Positions 1-8,628 of a stretch of DNA of 53,908 nucleotides are shown here, piece by piece; position 1 is the first letter of the stretch; every line of letters starts with the position of its first letter. The translations under genes and the position numbers were made by a program. A model generated the notes under the pieces. It saw nothing but the letters and a program-made list of their open reading frames with translations, did not search any database and was not told the DNA's origin. The DNA comes from JAXGTD01 sp040775095 (lineage in GTDB: Bacteria > Pseudomonadota > Gammaproteobacteria > Chromatiales > Chromatiaceae). The stretch is taken from NCBI GenBank assembly GCA_040775095.1, contig JAXGTD010000011.1:1-53908 (forward strand), read 5' to 3'.

Positions 1-223
1 ACAGCAGCACCTCTCCGGCGCGGATGATCGACTTGGTCATCAGTTCCAGGTTGTAGTAGCCCTGGGGGACCTTCTGCCCGGCCTTGGCACAGGCCACGGC
101 GTCCGCCATCAGAAAGACCGTGACCTTGTCCCCCTTGCCGACCAGGGCCTTGGCCAGACGCAGGCCGTTGTAGCTGCGCTCGGTGCCGTAGGGAGGATCG
201 TTGAGGATGAGCAGGGTCGACAC
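1..223 (-). CDS. DsrE-like family protein (partial, cut by window edge)
   Basis: Only the N-terminal part, about 74 residues, is visible; the gene runs off the left edge. It starts at a GTG (221-223) with a good GGAG ribosome site a few bases upstream, inside the end of the preceding gene. The translation begins VSTLLILNDPPYGTERSYNG and continues with a hydrophobic strand (VTVFLMADAVACA). That fits the Rossmann-like DsrE/DsrF fold: a first strand ending in NDPPYG and a cysteine-bearing second segment. Members carry persulfide sulfur on a cysteine or are uncharacterised. It starts 6 nt after the stop of the rhodanese fusion, so the two are probably cotranscribed and may share sulfur-transfer work (inference). 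Whether the sulfur-binding cysteine is the one seen here cannot be judged from a partial protein. Confidence 0.75.
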   Translation of the reverse strand, partial: MSTLLILNDPPYGTERSYNGLRLAKALVGKGDKVTVFLMADAVACAKAGQKVPQGYYNLELMTKSIIRAGEVLL

Positions 224-229
224 GGGCGG

Positions 230-1210
230 TTACTCCGGTTGGATGGGGTTACGTTCCACGGGCCAGCCGTGGTCGAGCCAGGCGGTCATGCCGCCCTGGA
301 CCACATGGACCTGGGCGAAACCGCGCTCGGCCAGCAGGACCGCTGCCTTGGCAGAGCGGCGGTCGGTGCGGCAGACCAAGGCGATGGGGCGCTCCGGGTC
401 GTCACCCAAGTCGGCTAGGCGCTCGGCCAGGTCTTCCAGGGGCAGGTTGAGGGCGCCTCGGATGTGCCCCTGCTCGCCGTCGAAGTCGGCGGCGGTGCGC
501 ACGTCCAGCACCAGCAGGGGCTCGCCCGCGTCCAGGCTGGCCTTGAGCCCGATCACCTGCATCATGGGTCCCTCGCGGAAGCGGGCGATGAGCCGCGGCA
601 GGAAGGCCAGACCCGCGAGCAGCGCGAGTGCAATCATGCCCTTCTGGATCTGGCCCTCGCCGCCTCCCGCGGCCTCGCGCCCGGCATAACCGAGCCAGGT
701 ATAGGCCAGGGCCCCGGGCAACATGCAGACATAGGTCGCAATCAGGTACTGCAGGAAGGGGATACGGGTGAGCCCCAGGGCGAAGTTGAGCAGGTTGAAG
801 GGGAAGAGCGGCATCAGCCGGGTGAAGGCGACGAAGCGCCAGCCCTCGGCCTCCACCCCCTGCACCAAGCGTTTGCCAATCCCACCGGCCCGGGTCTGTA
901 CCCAGCCGGCGGCCACATAACGGGCGATCAGGAAGGCGAGCACCGCCCCGAGCGTGGCCCCGGTCAGGTTGTAGACGGTCCCCCAGACCGGACCAAACAG
1001 GGCGCCGCCAGCCAGGGTCAGGAGCGAGCCCGGCAGAAACAGGACAGTGGCCAGGGCATAGATGGCCACGAAGACCAGGGGCCCCGCCGCACCCGCGGAC
1101 GCAACCCAATGCGTCAGGGCAGCGGCGTCCGGGTGCTGGCGGTAGGCCAGCGTCAGGGCGATCCCTGCGGCGAGCACCAGCGCCAGCAGCAGGCGTGCCG
1201 CGCCCTTCAC
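230..1210 (-). CDS. TVP38/TMEM64 (DedA-like) membrane protein fused to a rhodanese domain
   Basis: This is a 326-residue fusion. Residues about 1-225 are a polytopic membrane domain of the TVP38/TMEM64 (SNARE-associated, VTT) family. It has an N-terminal hydrophobic helix, the family core LFLPGSLLTLAGGALFGPVW, a second re-entrant segment (LMPLFPFNLLNFALGLT), and a helix near 190-205. Residues about 225-326 form a rhodanese domain beginning with VLDVRTAADFDGEQGHI. Its active-site loop is CRTDRRS, with the catalytic cysteine at about residue 280. The arrangement puts a sulfurtransferase at the inner face of the membrane, probably in the cytoplasm. The ATG overlaps the stop of the upstream hydroxylase gene by 4 nt (ATGA), and the DsrE-like gene follows directly, so the three look like one operon. 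The physiological substrate is unknown. Confidence 0.85.
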   Translation of the reverse strand: MKGAARLLLALVLAAGIALTLAYRQHPDAAALTHWVASAGAAGPLVFVAIYALATVLFLPGSLLTLAGGALFGPVWGTVYNLTGATLGAVLAFLIARYVAAGWVQTRAGGIGKRLVQGVEAEGWRFVAFTRLMPLFPFNLLNFALGLTRIPFLQYLIATYVCMLPGALAYTWLGYAGREAAGGGEGQIQKGMIALALLAGLAFLPRLIARFREGPMMQVIGLKASLDAGEPLLVLDVRTAADFDGEQGHIRGALNLPLEDLAERLADLGDDPERPIALVCRTDRRSAKAAVLLAERGFAQVHVVQGGMTAWLDHGWPVERNPIQPE

Positions 1211-2079
1211 GACCGACCCCCGCGGTCGTCCCCTGCTGGCCCCCAGGTCCGGCGATTGATGGCATAGCCGGTGACGGCGCCCCGAAAGGGCAGCGCCAGC
1301 ATCCCCGGCAGGCTATCCACCTCGCGCGGGTCGCGGTGGTCGTCGATGCCGATGGTCATGCCCAGATGACCGGCCCGGGGGACCTCGCGGTAGGTCCCGA
1401 AGAGCCGGTCCCACCAGGCAAGGTTGAAGCCGAAGTTGGAGTTGGTCTCGTCCGCCTCCACCGAGTGGTGCACCCGGTGCATGTCCGGGGTGACGAGGAC
1501 CCAGCGCAGCCAGCGGTCTACCTTTGCCGGCAGGCCGACGTTGCCGTGGTTGAACATGGCCATGCCGTTCAGGATGACCTCGAACAGGATCACCGCCACC
1601 ACCGGGGGCCCGAGCACCAGGATGACCGCGAACTTGATCAGCATGGAAAGGACAATTTCGAGGGGATGGAAACGCGCCCCCGTGGTCAGGTCATAGTCCA
1701 GGTCCGCATGGTGGACGCGGTGCAGGCGCCACAGCGCCGGCACCGCATGGACCAGGACGTGCTGCACCCAGATCGCCAGGTCCATGGCGATGACCGCCAG
1801 CGGTGCCGCCACCCAGAAGGGGACGGAGAAGTGGTTGAGCAGCCCCCACCCCTGGGCCGCCGCCGTCGCCGCCAGCCCGGCGGCCGCGACCGGAAAGAGC
1901 AGGCGCAGCACAATGGTGTTGAGCGCCACCAGGCCCAGGTTACTAACCCAGCGCCGGGCCTTGGAGACCGTCAGGGCGCGCCGCGGGGCGCGCAGCTCCC
2001 ACAGGGCCATGAGGGCGAAGATGCCGAAGAAGGCACCGAGGCGGATCGACGCCTCGTGGTTCTGGATGAAGCTGTCCAA
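1207..2079 (-). CDS. Sterol desaturase / fatty acid hydroxylase family protein
   Basis: A 290-residue integral membrane di-iron enzyme of the fatty-acid hydroxylase superfamily. The histidine clusters that bind the two irons are intact: HVLVH at 107-111, HRVHH at 120-124, FNHGN near 177-180 and HRVHH at 201-205. At least four hydrophobic segments surround them (around 15-28, 48-75, 86-105 and 150-172). Enzymes of this family hydroxylate or desaturate lipids and sterol-like molecules, but the substrate cannot be read from sequence. It is the first gene of a three-gene minus-strand operon, and its stop overlaps the start of the TVP38-rhodanese gene. The shared operon with sulfurtransferase genes is suggestive only. 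Confidence 0.85.
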   Translation of the reverse strand: MDSFIQNHEASIRLGAFFGIFALMALWELRAPRRALTVSKARRWVSNLGLVALNTIVLRLLFPVAAAGLAATAAAQGWGLLNHFSVPFWVAAPLAVIAMDLAIWVQHVLVHAVPALWRLHRVHHADLDYDLTTGARFHPLEIVLSMLIKFAVILVLGPPVVAVILFEVILNGMAMFNHGNVGLPAKVDRWLRWVLVTPDMHRVHHSVEADETNSNFGFNLAWWDRLFGTYREVPRAGHLGMTIGIDDHRDPREVDSLPGMLALPFRGAVTGYAINRRTWGPAGDDRGGRS

Positions 2080-2470
2080 AATGGGTCTGGCCGCGGCCGC
2101 GGCCGCGGGTCCGGTGGTCGTGGGTGAGATCGTCCAATACTGGCAGACCCGCGACAGTCGCTCAACCGGCCGGTTGGATGTTCCTCGGCCTCGCGCGTTG
2201 CGGCATCCCCGCCTCGTCTGTCCGGGCCAGGCGAGGCCGCAGCGTCTTGGCGGATCAATACCTTGAGGCCGGGGAATCCCATGCCGGCAGTGAGCGCCGC
2301 GACACGCACGCGAGCCTTCCCATTCGGCCCGACGGGGGTTCGCCAGGAGCGCCGGCCATCAAGGCATGGGTAAACGAGAGATGGCCGAGGGCCACCGCGG
2401 CGGTGGCCGTGCAGAGACTTGCCCGCGTCACGGCACCGAACTGGCGTGGGTGGCGCGGCACCCTGAAAAC
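2080..2470 (-). other. Intergenic region, no gene recognised
   Basis: This 391-bp gap lies between yicC, which ends at 2471 on the minus strand, and the hydroxylase start. Open frames here have arginine/proline-rich shadow composition. A short GC-only repeat (GCGGCC units, about 2090-2108) lies just upstream of the hydroxylase start, and a weak hairpin (GGGTG/CACCC, 2449-2464) lies just after yicC. No convincing terminator with a U-tract was found. Confidence 0.4.
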
Positions 2471-3337
2471 TCATTCGATATTCTGGATCTGCTCGCGCAT
2501 CTGCTCGACCAGGACCTTCATCTCCACTGCATCGCGGGTCACCGTCACGTCCGAGGACTTTGACGTGAGCGTATTCGCCTCGCGGTTGAGTTCCTGCATC
2601 AGGAAATCGAGGCGGCGCCCGATTGGGCCGCCGCCAGACAGGATCTTGCGAACCTCAGCCACATGCGCCTCGAGCCGGTCCATCTCCTCGTCCACGTCGA
2701 GGCGTTGGGCGAGCAGTGCCATCTCCTGCTCGATCCGGTTCGGGTCGAGCTCCGCGCGCAGCTCGGCCAGCCGGTCCGCAAGACGCGTACGCACCCCGGC
2801 GAGCACCTCCGGCATGCGCACGCGCACCTCGCCAACCAGCCTCAGGAGCCGGTCACAGCGCTCCCGAATCAGGGCCTCCAGCCGGGCGCCCTCGCGCTCG
2901 CGGGCGGCGATGAGCGTATCAAGGGTACGCTCGAGCAATGCCAGCGCGGCCGTGGACAACGCGTCGAGATCGTGTTCGGGCTCCTCGAGCAGTCCGGGCC
3001 AGCGCAATAGCTCGAACACGTGGGGCGTGGCCGGCTCGCCGATGCGCACCGCGATCTGGTCGGCCGCGGCGAGCAGCTGCTCGAGCAGTCGCATGTTCAC
3101 GTTCAGGGCGCCGGCGTTGCCCGGGCGCGGTACAAAACGCAGCGCGCAATCCAGTTTTCCGCGGGACAGCCGCACGGCCAGACATTCGCGCACCGCGGGT
3201 TCCAGGCCACGCAGGTCCTCGGGCAGGCGCAGATGGGGCTCGAGGTAGCGATGATTGACCGAGCGCAGCTCCCAGGTGAGCTCGCCGGCATCGGTCAGCT
3301 GCGTCTCGCGCGCGAAGGCCGTCATACTGTAGGGCAT
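2471..3337 (-). CDS. yicC: YicC/YloC family endoribonuclease
   Basis: The 288-residue product has the family start MPYSMTAFAR and the conserved SVNHRYLEPHLRLPEDLR near residue 30. The C-terminal DUF1732 half includes RLDFLMQELNREANTL and KSSDVTVTRDAVEMKVLVEQ and ends QIQNIE, as expected for full length. YicC proteins are RNases reported to act in stationary-phase RNA turnover. The frame is open further upstream, but I place the start at the ATG 3335-3337 because every YicC begins with the M-x-x-SMT-F motif. An ATG four codons later is possible. The gene diverges from the protein kinase gene, and rph follows that, matching the usual yicC/rph neighbourhood. Confidence 0.93.
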   Translation of the reverse strand: MPYSMTAFARETQLTDAGELTWELRSVNHRYLEPHLRLPEDLRGLEPAVRECLAVRLSRGKLDCALRFVPRPGNAGALNVNMRLLEQLLAAADQIAVRIGEPATPHVFELLRWPGLLEEPEHDLDALSTAALALLERTLDTLIAAREREGARLEALIRERCDRLLRLVGEVRVRMPEVLAGVRTRLADRLAELRAELDPNRIEQEMALLAQRLDVDEEMDRLEAHVAEVRKILSGGGPIGRRLDFLMQELNREANTLTSKSSDVTVTRDAVEMKVLVEQMREQIQNIE

Positions 3338-3461
3338 AGGCGTTGAAACCCCCCGAACGCCGGGATCCGCCGGCGCGGCCGTGCAACAGGCACACCCGGT
3401 CCGCTCGTACCGGTTTGACGGTATCATACGCTACCCGTCCAGCGCAGCCCCAGCCGGTGCC

Positions 3462-4406
3462 ATGCAACGTGTCCGCGACAGCCTGGAGCCAGGCACCCTG
3501 ATCGACGGCTACCGCATCATCCGCACCATCGGTACGGGCGGCTTCAGCCTCGTGTATCTGGCCGAGGAGGAGGAGACAGGCGACGAGGTCGTGATCAAGG
3601 AGTTCATGCCCAAGCGCCTGGCCCGGCGCGCCGCGGACAATCGCCTGTTGCCACTGGACGTTAGGCACGCCGAGGGGCTGGCGCGCGGGCGCAAGCTGTT
3701 CTTTCAGGAGGCGACCGCGATGGCCGCGTTGCGCCACCCGCACATCGTGCAGGTGCGCGGGCTGTTCCTGGCCAACGACACCGCGTACCTGGTGATGCAG
3801 CACGAACGCGGTCGCAACCTTGGTCAGTTCGTGCAGGAACGCGGCGGCGGCATCAGCACGACCCTGCTGTTGCGCATCTTCATCCCGCTGCTCGATGCCC
3901 TGGCGCTGATCCATTCGCGCTCGATGCTGCACCTGGATATCAAGCCGGCCAATATCCATCTGCGCAATGGCCACGATCCACTGCTGCTGGACCTCGGCGC
4001 CGTGGTGCTGATGTCATCCGGGCGGGGGCTTGGCAGCCAAGTGATCACCGCCGGCTATTCCCCGCCGGAACAGCACCGACGCGACGGGGAGATCGGGCCC
4101 TGGACGGACGTCTACGCGGTGGGGGCGACGATGCGCTGCTGTCTCGAGGGCAAGGCGCCTCCGCCGGCACCACAGCGCTGCCAGAAAGACAGCCTGCTGC
4201 CGGCCGTCAACCGGTTTCGCTCCCGCTATCCGGCGTACCTGCTCGAGATCATCGACTGGGCCATGCGGCTGGATGCAACACAGCGCCCGCGCGACGCCGG
4301 CGAGATGCTCGAGGTGCTGCAACAACGCCAGGAGACGCTGCCGGCATCCGCGCTGCGCGAGTTGCTCCCGCAACGGGCGCCCGGCGAGCCACCGACCAGC
4401 ATTTGA
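3462..4406 (+). CDS. Serine/threonine protein kinase (eukaryotic-like)
   Basis: A 314-residue single-domain kinase without a transmembrane or sensor domain. It has a glycine-rich loop GTGGFSLVY (24-32), the ATP-binding lysine in VVIKEF (K46), a catalytic loop HLDIKPANIHL (H157, D159, K161, N164), the metal site DLGA (D177) and the activation-segment end GYSPPEQ (about 198-204). The usual HRD arginine is replaced by leucine and DFG is DLG, so it is a non-RD kinase that may not need activation-loop phosphorylation (inference from family knowledge). The open frame reaches back to 3381, but the residues before MQRVRDSLEPG lack kinase character, so I start at the ATG 3462. It diverges from yicC and lies 59 nt before rph. 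Its targets are unknown. Confidence 0.88.
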   Translation: MQRVRDSLEPGTLIDGYRIIRTIGTGGFSLVYLAEEEETGDEVVIKEFMPKRLARRAADNRLLPLDVRHAEGLARGRKLFFQEATAMAALRHPHIVQVRGLFLANDTAYLVMQHERGRNLGQFVQERGGGISTTLLLRIFIPLLDALALIHSRSMLHLDIKPANIHLRNGHDPLLLDLGAVVLMSSGRGLGSQVITAGYSPPEQHRRDGEIGPWTDVYAVGATMRCCLEGKAPPPAPQRCQKDSLLPAVNRFRSRYPAYLLEIIDWAMRLDATQRPRDAGEMLEVLQQRQETLPASALRELLPQRAPGEPPTSI

Positions 4407-4465
4407 CCTGGACCGCCTCGGCGCCGAAGATGCTGGGTTGATACCTCGATTGTCCGGAGAACCCT

Positions 4466-5182
4466 ATGCGCCCATCGAAACGTCGCCCCGACGAACTGCG
4501 AGCGTTGCGCCTCACGCGCCACTATACCCGCCATGCGGAGGGCTCGGTGTTGGTCGACCTCGGCGACACCCGGGTGCTGTGCACGGCCAGCGTCGAGGAG
4601 CGCGTGCCCGGTTTCCTTCGCGGACGCGGCAGCGGTTGGATCACGGCCGAATATGGCATGCTGCCGCGTTCGACCGGCGAGCGGACGACCCGCGAGGCCG
4701 CGAGCGGCCGGCAGGGCGGACGAACGCTCGAGATCCAACGCCTGATCGGCCGCTCGCTGCGCGCGGCGGCGGATCTCGACGCCCTGGGGGAACGGACCAT
4801 CACGCTCGACTGCGACGTGCTCCAGGCCGACGGGGGAACCCGCACGGCGGCGATCACCGGTGCCTGGGTCGCCCTGAGCGATGCCCTCACCGGGCTCCAG
4901 CGCGGGGGCATCCTCACCGATTCACCGCTGCGCCACCAGATCGCGGCCGTCTCGGTGGGCGTCTACGAGGGCACCCCGGTACTCGATCTCGACTACGCGG
5001 AGGACTGCACCGCCGAGACTGACATGAACGTGGTGATGAATGCCGCCGGGGGCCTGATCGAGGTCCAGGGAACGGCCGAGGGGCAGGCGTTCAGCCGCGC
5101 CGAGATGGACATCATGCTGGACCTTGCCGCGCTGGGTATCGATCGGATGCTCGCCACCCAGCGTGACGCGTTGGCCGAATGA
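4466..5182 (+). CDS. rph: Ribonuclease PH
   Basis: A 238-residue phosphorolytic 3'-5' exoribonuclease that trims tRNA 3' ends. Diagnostic features are the start MRPSKRRPDELR, SVLVDLGDTRVLCTASVEE, the RNA- and phosphate-binding GRQGGRTLEIQRLIGRSLR, and CDVLQADGGTRTAAITGA. The C-terminal part has DLDYAEDCTAETDMNVVM and EVQGTAEGQAFSR. Length matches the family, and this is not the truncated form seen in E. coli K-12. A GGAG ribosome site precedes the ATG. It heads the plus-strand run that continues with rdgB, yggS, proC, yggT, yggU and nth. Confidence 0.97.
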   Translation: MRPSKRRPDELRALRLTRHYTRHAEGSVLVDLGDTRVLCTASVEERVPGFLRGRGSGWITAEYGMLPRSTGERTTREAASGRQGGRTLEIQRLIGRSLRAAADLDALGERTITLDCDVLQADGGTRTAAITGAWVALSDALTGLQRGGILTDSPLRHQIAAVSVGVYEGTPVLDLDYAEDCTAETDMNVVMNAAGGLIEVQGTAEGQAFSRAEMDIMLDLAALGIDRMLATQRDALAE

Positions 5183-5410
5183 CCCGGCGCCAGAGGCCGG
5201 CCACTGTCCGCGTGATCCGACGAAAGGCGTCGAGTTGTTTCATTCCCGGATAAAATCAGCGCGCAATCCACGCGGTGCGTTCCCCGGATTGCACCATTTC
5301 GAACGGCTTCGAATCGCAGACACCGCTGAGCCGGCCAGGGGTCGCACCAGCGGATGTCCGATCGGCGTCTCCCCGGCACGCTGACCCTGCAACCGATTGC
5401 GCCAATGTCC

Positions 5411-6043
5411 ATGAGCCCCAGCACCATGCAGCACATCCTCGCCCCTCGGGGCATCGTCCTGGCCAGCAATAACGCGGGCAAGGTCCGCGAGATCAACGAG
5501 TTGCTCGAGCCGACCGGGATACGGGTCCGGCCACAGGGCGAGCTTGGTATCGACGAGGCCGAGGAGACCGGACTGAGCTTCGTCGAGAACGCGATCATCA
5601 AGGCTCGCCACGCCGCGCGCGCGAGCGGTCTGCCCGCCATCGCCGACGACTCCGGGCTCGAGGTCGATGCGCTGGACGGCGCCCCGGGCATCTACTCGGC
5701 GCGCTATGCCGGTGCGGGCGCCGGTGACGCGGACAACTGCGAAAAGCTGATGGCCGCGCTCGAGGGCGTCGAGGAAGAGGCCCGGGGCGCGCGTTTCCAG
5801 TGTCTGATGGTGTTCATGCGCCACGCCGAAGACCCCACGCCCTTCATCTCCCAGGGGACCTGGGAGGGCCGTATCCTGCCAGCCCCCCGCGGCGCCAATG
5901 GGTTCGGCTACGACCCGGTGTTCCTGGTGCCGGGGCTGGGCCAGTCGGCGGCGGAGCTCGACGCGGCAACGAAAAATGCGCTGAGTCATCGTGGCCAGGC
6001 GTTGGCGCACCTGGTCGAATACCTGTCCAAGGCCGCAAGCTGA
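5411..6043 (+). CDS. rdgB: XTP/dITP diphosphatase (non-canonical purine NTP pyrophosphatase)
   Basis: A house-cleaning HAM1/RdgB enzyme that hydrolyses ITP, dITP and XTP. The core begins IVLASNNAGKVREINELL, then SFVENAIIKARHAA, the acidic metal site ADDSGLEVDALDGAPGIYSARYAG, GFGYDPVF and the C-terminal ALSHRGQAL. These span the expected 200 or so residues. The start is uncertain: ATGs at 5405, 5411 and 5426 are close together and none has a strong ribosome site; an in-frame ATG also exists at 5354. The stop overlaps the next gene's start (TGATG), indicating coupling with yggS. Confidence 0.94.
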   Translation: MSPSTMQHILAPRGIVLASNNAGKVREINELLEPTGIRVRPQGELGIDEAEETGLSFVENAIIKARHAARASGLPAIADDSGLEVDALDGAPGIYSARYAGAGAGDADNCEKLMAALEGVEEEARGARFQCLMVFMRHAEDPTPFISQGTWEGRILPAPRGANGFGYDPVFLVPGLGQSAAELDAATKNALSHRGQALAHLVEYLSKAAS

Positions 6044-6798
6044 TGGGGCCAGCCGACGCCGGGGCGACGCACGCCGCCGTTGCGCAGGGTCTGGCGCGGG
6101 TGCGAGCGCGCATGCGCGACGCGGAGCGGCGCTTCGGGCGCGAACCGGGCAGCGTCGCCCTGCTGGCGGTCAGTAAGGTGCAAGCACCCGCGAAGATCGC
6201 GGCCGCCTTCGATGCAGGACAGACCGCCTTCGGCGAGAGCTACATCCAGGAGGCCGTCGAAAAAATGGATGCGTTGGCGGGACTGCCCCTGGAGTGGCAC
6301 TTCATTGGACGCATCCAGGCCAACAAGACGCGTCTGATCAGCGAGCGTTTCGACTGGGTGCACAGCCTCGGCGACCTGCAACACGCCCGGCGTCTCGGCG
6401 CCCAGCGCCCGCCGGGGCATCCGCCCCTGAAGGTCTGCATCCAGGTCAACCTCAGCGGCGAGCCAACCAAGGGGGGGCTGGCGCCGGATGCCCTGGCCGG
6501 GTTCATCGCGGCGGCTTCCGAAATCGAGGGCATCCACATCGAGGGGCTGATGACCCTCCCGGCACCCACCGATGACTTCGACGCCCAGCGCGGGGCGTTC
6601 GCGCACCTGCGAACACTGCGGGACCAGGTTGCACAAACGGGACTGCCGCTGGCAACGCTGTCCATGGGCATGTCCGACGACCTGGAGGCCGCCATCGCCG
6701 AGGGGGCGAGCATCGTGCGCGTCGGCACGGCCTTGTTCGGCCCACGCCAGCCCCGTGAGCCCCGCTCGGGCGCCGATCCATCCAACAGCCAGCGGTAA
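6043..6798 (+). CDS. yggS: YggS family pyridoxal phosphate homeostasis protein (PLPBP)
   Basis: A 251-residue single-domain PLP-binding protein that buffers free PLP and has no known catalytic activity. The PLP lysine is in LLAVSKVQ (K45). Family signatures include FGESYIQEAVEKM, WHFIGRIQANKTRLI, the VNLSGEPTKGG segment and LSMGMSDDLEAAIAEG, where the phosphate-binding serine and glycine sit, then VRVGTALFG. The frame is open far upstream inside rdgB; I use the ATG at 6043, which shares one base with the rdgB stop. It is followed 19 nt later by proC, the standard yggS-proC-yggT-yggU order. Confidence 0.95.
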   Translation: MGPADAGATHAAVAQGLARVRARMRDAERRFGREPGSVALLAVSKVQAPAKIAAAFDAGQTAFGESYIQEAVEKMDALAGLPLEWHFIGRIQANKTRLISERFDWVHSLGDLQHARRLGAQRPPGHPPLKVCIQVNLSGEPTKGGLAPDALAGFIAAASEIEGIHIEGLMTLPAPTDDFDAQRGAFAHLRTLRDQVAQTGLPLATLSMGMSDDLEAAIAEGASIVRVGTALFGPRQPREPRSGADPSNSQR

Positions 6799-6817
6799 GG
6801 CAGAATAGGATACACCC

Positions 6818-7654
6818 ATGTCTATCTCGCAGACTCAGATCGCCTTCGTCGGCGGCGGCAATATGGCCCGGAGCCTCATCGCCGGCCTCGTCGCCGATGG
6901 TTACAACCCAACCGCGATGCGTGTCATCGATCCCGACGCGGACAAGCTCCAGATGCTCGAGCACGGCTACGGCATCGTCCCGGCGCGGTCCAATGCCGAC
7001 GCCCTCGACGGGGCCGACGTCGTCGTGCTCTGCGTGAAGCCACAGGCGGCCCCGGAGGTCTGCCGCGGACTGGCCACGGCGATTCCAACCCGTGTCCCAC
7101 TGTTCGTGTCGGTGATGGCCGGGGTCACCGAGGCCAGCCTCTGCCATTGGCTGGCACGCGCGGTACCGCTGGTGCGCGCGATGCCCAATACGCCGGCGAT
7201 GTTGCAATCTGGCGCCATCGGCCTGCACGCCAACTCGGCCGCCAACGCCGCGCAACGCAACCTGGCCGAGGAGATCCTGCGCGCCGTCGGACTCACCAGA
7301 TGGGTCGAGCAGGAGACGCAGATCGACACGGTCACGGCGGTCTCGGGCAGCGGCCCGGCCTATTTCTTCCTGCTGATGGAGGCACTCGAGCAGGCGGCCG
7401 TCGAGCAGGGGCTCGACCCTGAAACGGCTCGTCTGCTGAGCATCCAAACCGCCCTTGGCGCCGCGCGCATGGCGGTCGAGAGCGACGACTCACCGCGGCT
7501 GTTACGCGAGCGGGTCACCTCGCCCGGCGGCACCACCGAGCGCGCCATCGCGGTGTTCGAGGACGCCGGCCTGCAGCAGTTGGTCAACCGTGCGGTCGCG
7601 GCGGCGAGGCAGCGCGCCGCTGAACTGTCGACAATGCTCGGAGAAAATCAATGA
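6818..7654 (+). CDS. proC: Pyrroline-5-carboxylate reductase
   Basis: A 278-residue enzyme making L-proline from pyrroline-5-carboxylate with NAD(P)H. The N-terminal Rossmann motif is IAFVGGGNMARSLIAGL. Further features are VVVLCVKPQAAPEVC, VRAMPNTPAMLQSGA, the C-terminal signature TAVSGSGPAYFFLLMEAL and ERVTSPGGTTERAIAVFE. Length and all signatures are complete. The stop overlaps the yggT start by 4 nt (ATGA). Confidence 0.97.
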   Translation: MSISQTQIAFVGGGNMARSLIAGLVADGYNPTAMRVIDPDADKLQMLEHGYGIVPARSNADALDGADVVVLCVKPQAAPEVCRGLATAIPTRVPLFVSVMAGVTEASLCHWLARAVPLVRAMPNTPAMLQSGAIGLHANSAANAAQRNLAEEILRAVGLTRWVEQETQIDTVTAVSGSGPAYFFLLMEALEQAAVEQGLDPETARLLSIQTALGAARMAVESDDSPRLLRERVTSPGGTTERAIAVFEDAGLQQLVNRAVAAARQRAAELSTMLGENQ

Positions 7655-8226
7655 CCGAGGCGTACTTCACCAACCCGCTGGTCTTCCTGATCAAGACCCT
7701 GTTCGGACTCTACATCGCCATCGTCGCCATCCGCTTCCTGTTGCAATGGGCGCGGGTGGACTTCTACAACCCGATCTCGCAGTTCATCGTCAAGCTCACC
7801 TCACCGGTGCTGCGCCCCCTGCGCCGGGTCGTTCCCGGCTACGGCGGCCTGGACCTCTCCTCGCTGGCGCTGGCATGGGGCCTCATGGCGCTGGAGCTGG
7901 CCTTGCTCTCGCTGCTGCTGGGGCTCGGACGCAACCCGCTGTGGGCCATTGGCTGGGCCATCCCGGCGCTGTTGGATCTGTTCATCAGCATCTTCCTGTT
8001 CGCCGTGCTGGCGCGGGTGATCCTCAGCTGGATCAACCCCGACCCCTACAACCCGGCCGTCGATATCCTCTCCAGGATCACCGATCCCCTCCTGATCCCG
8101 GCCCAACGCGTATTGCCACCGATCGGCGGGATCGACCTCTCGCCAATGCTGGTGATGATCGGCCTCGTGCTCCTGGAGATGCTGGTGCTGCCGCCTCTGC
8201 AGCTGCTCACCGGCAGCCCGTTCTAG
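7651..8226 (+). CDS. yggT: YggT family integral membrane protein
   Basis: A 191-residue membrane protein made of two repeated YggT units. Each has a long helix followed by a short conserved loop: VDFYNPISQFIVKLTSPVLR in the first half and INPDPYNPAVDILSRITDPL in the second. Four hydrophobic stretches are visible, at about 8-30, 68-90, 94-128 and 160-185. The family is linked to osmotic/ion homeostasis and envelope organisation, without a settled biochemical role. It is translationally coupled to proC. Confidence 0.93.
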   Translation: MTEAYFTNPLVFLIKTLFGLYIAIVAIRFLLQWARVDFYNPISQFIVKLTSPVLRPLRRVVPGYGGLDLSSLALAWGLMALELALLSLLLGLGRNPLWAIGWAIPALLDLFISIFLFAVLARVILSWINPDPYNPAVDILSRITDPLLIPAQRVLPPIGGIDLSPMLVMIGLVLLEMLVLPPLQLLTGSPF

Positions 8227-8253
8227 GCCCGCGCGGGCGGCACGAGCGGCGGC

Positions 8254-8628
8254 GTGGCTCGCGGCCCAACCGACACCGAGCCGGGTCCGGATGCGGCCTG
8301 GTACCAGTGGCAGGGCAGCGACTTGGTCCTACGCGTGCGCGCACAGCCGCGCGCCCGGCGCGACGGCTTTGCCGAGCCCGTCGACGGTGCGATCAAGGTG
8401 CTGCTCAACGCACCACCGGTCGATGGGAAGGCCAATGCACGGCTACGCCGATTCTTGGCCGACGCCTTCGGCGTCCGGCTCGCCGATGTCGAATTGTTGC
8501 GCGGGGAGCGTAGCCGCGTGAAACAGCTGCTGATCCGCTCGCCAAAGCGCCGACCCGCGCCGATGGACCCACCCGGCCCGACGGCTGGTCCGCCTGGGAC
8601 CCCAGCGGCGCGGAACGGACCAAAATGA
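8254..8628 (+). CDS. yggU: YggU family (DUF167) protein
   Basis: A 124-residue protein. The DUF167 core runs from the start to about residue 95 (LVLRVRAQPRARRDGF, IKVLLNAPPVDGKANARL, ELLRGERSRVKQLLI). It ends in a proline-rich tail (PMDPPGPTAGPPGTPAAR) that is longer than usual and probably disordered. The start is a GTG at 8254; no ATG fits. The stop overlaps the nth start by 4 nt. Function is unknown, although the family has a persistent genomic link to yggT and proC. Confidence 0.88.
   Translation: MARGPTDTEPGPDAAWYQWQGSDLVLRVRAQPRARRDGFAEPVDGAIKVLLNAPPVDGKANARLRRFLADAFGVRLADVELLRGERSRVKQLLIRSPKRRPAPMDPPGPTAGPPGTPAARNGPK

Noticed and set aside
1195..2127. 310-codon open frame on the plus strand
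   Set aside because: Antisense to the sterol-desaturase-like gene with intact histidine motifs; composition is shadow-like.
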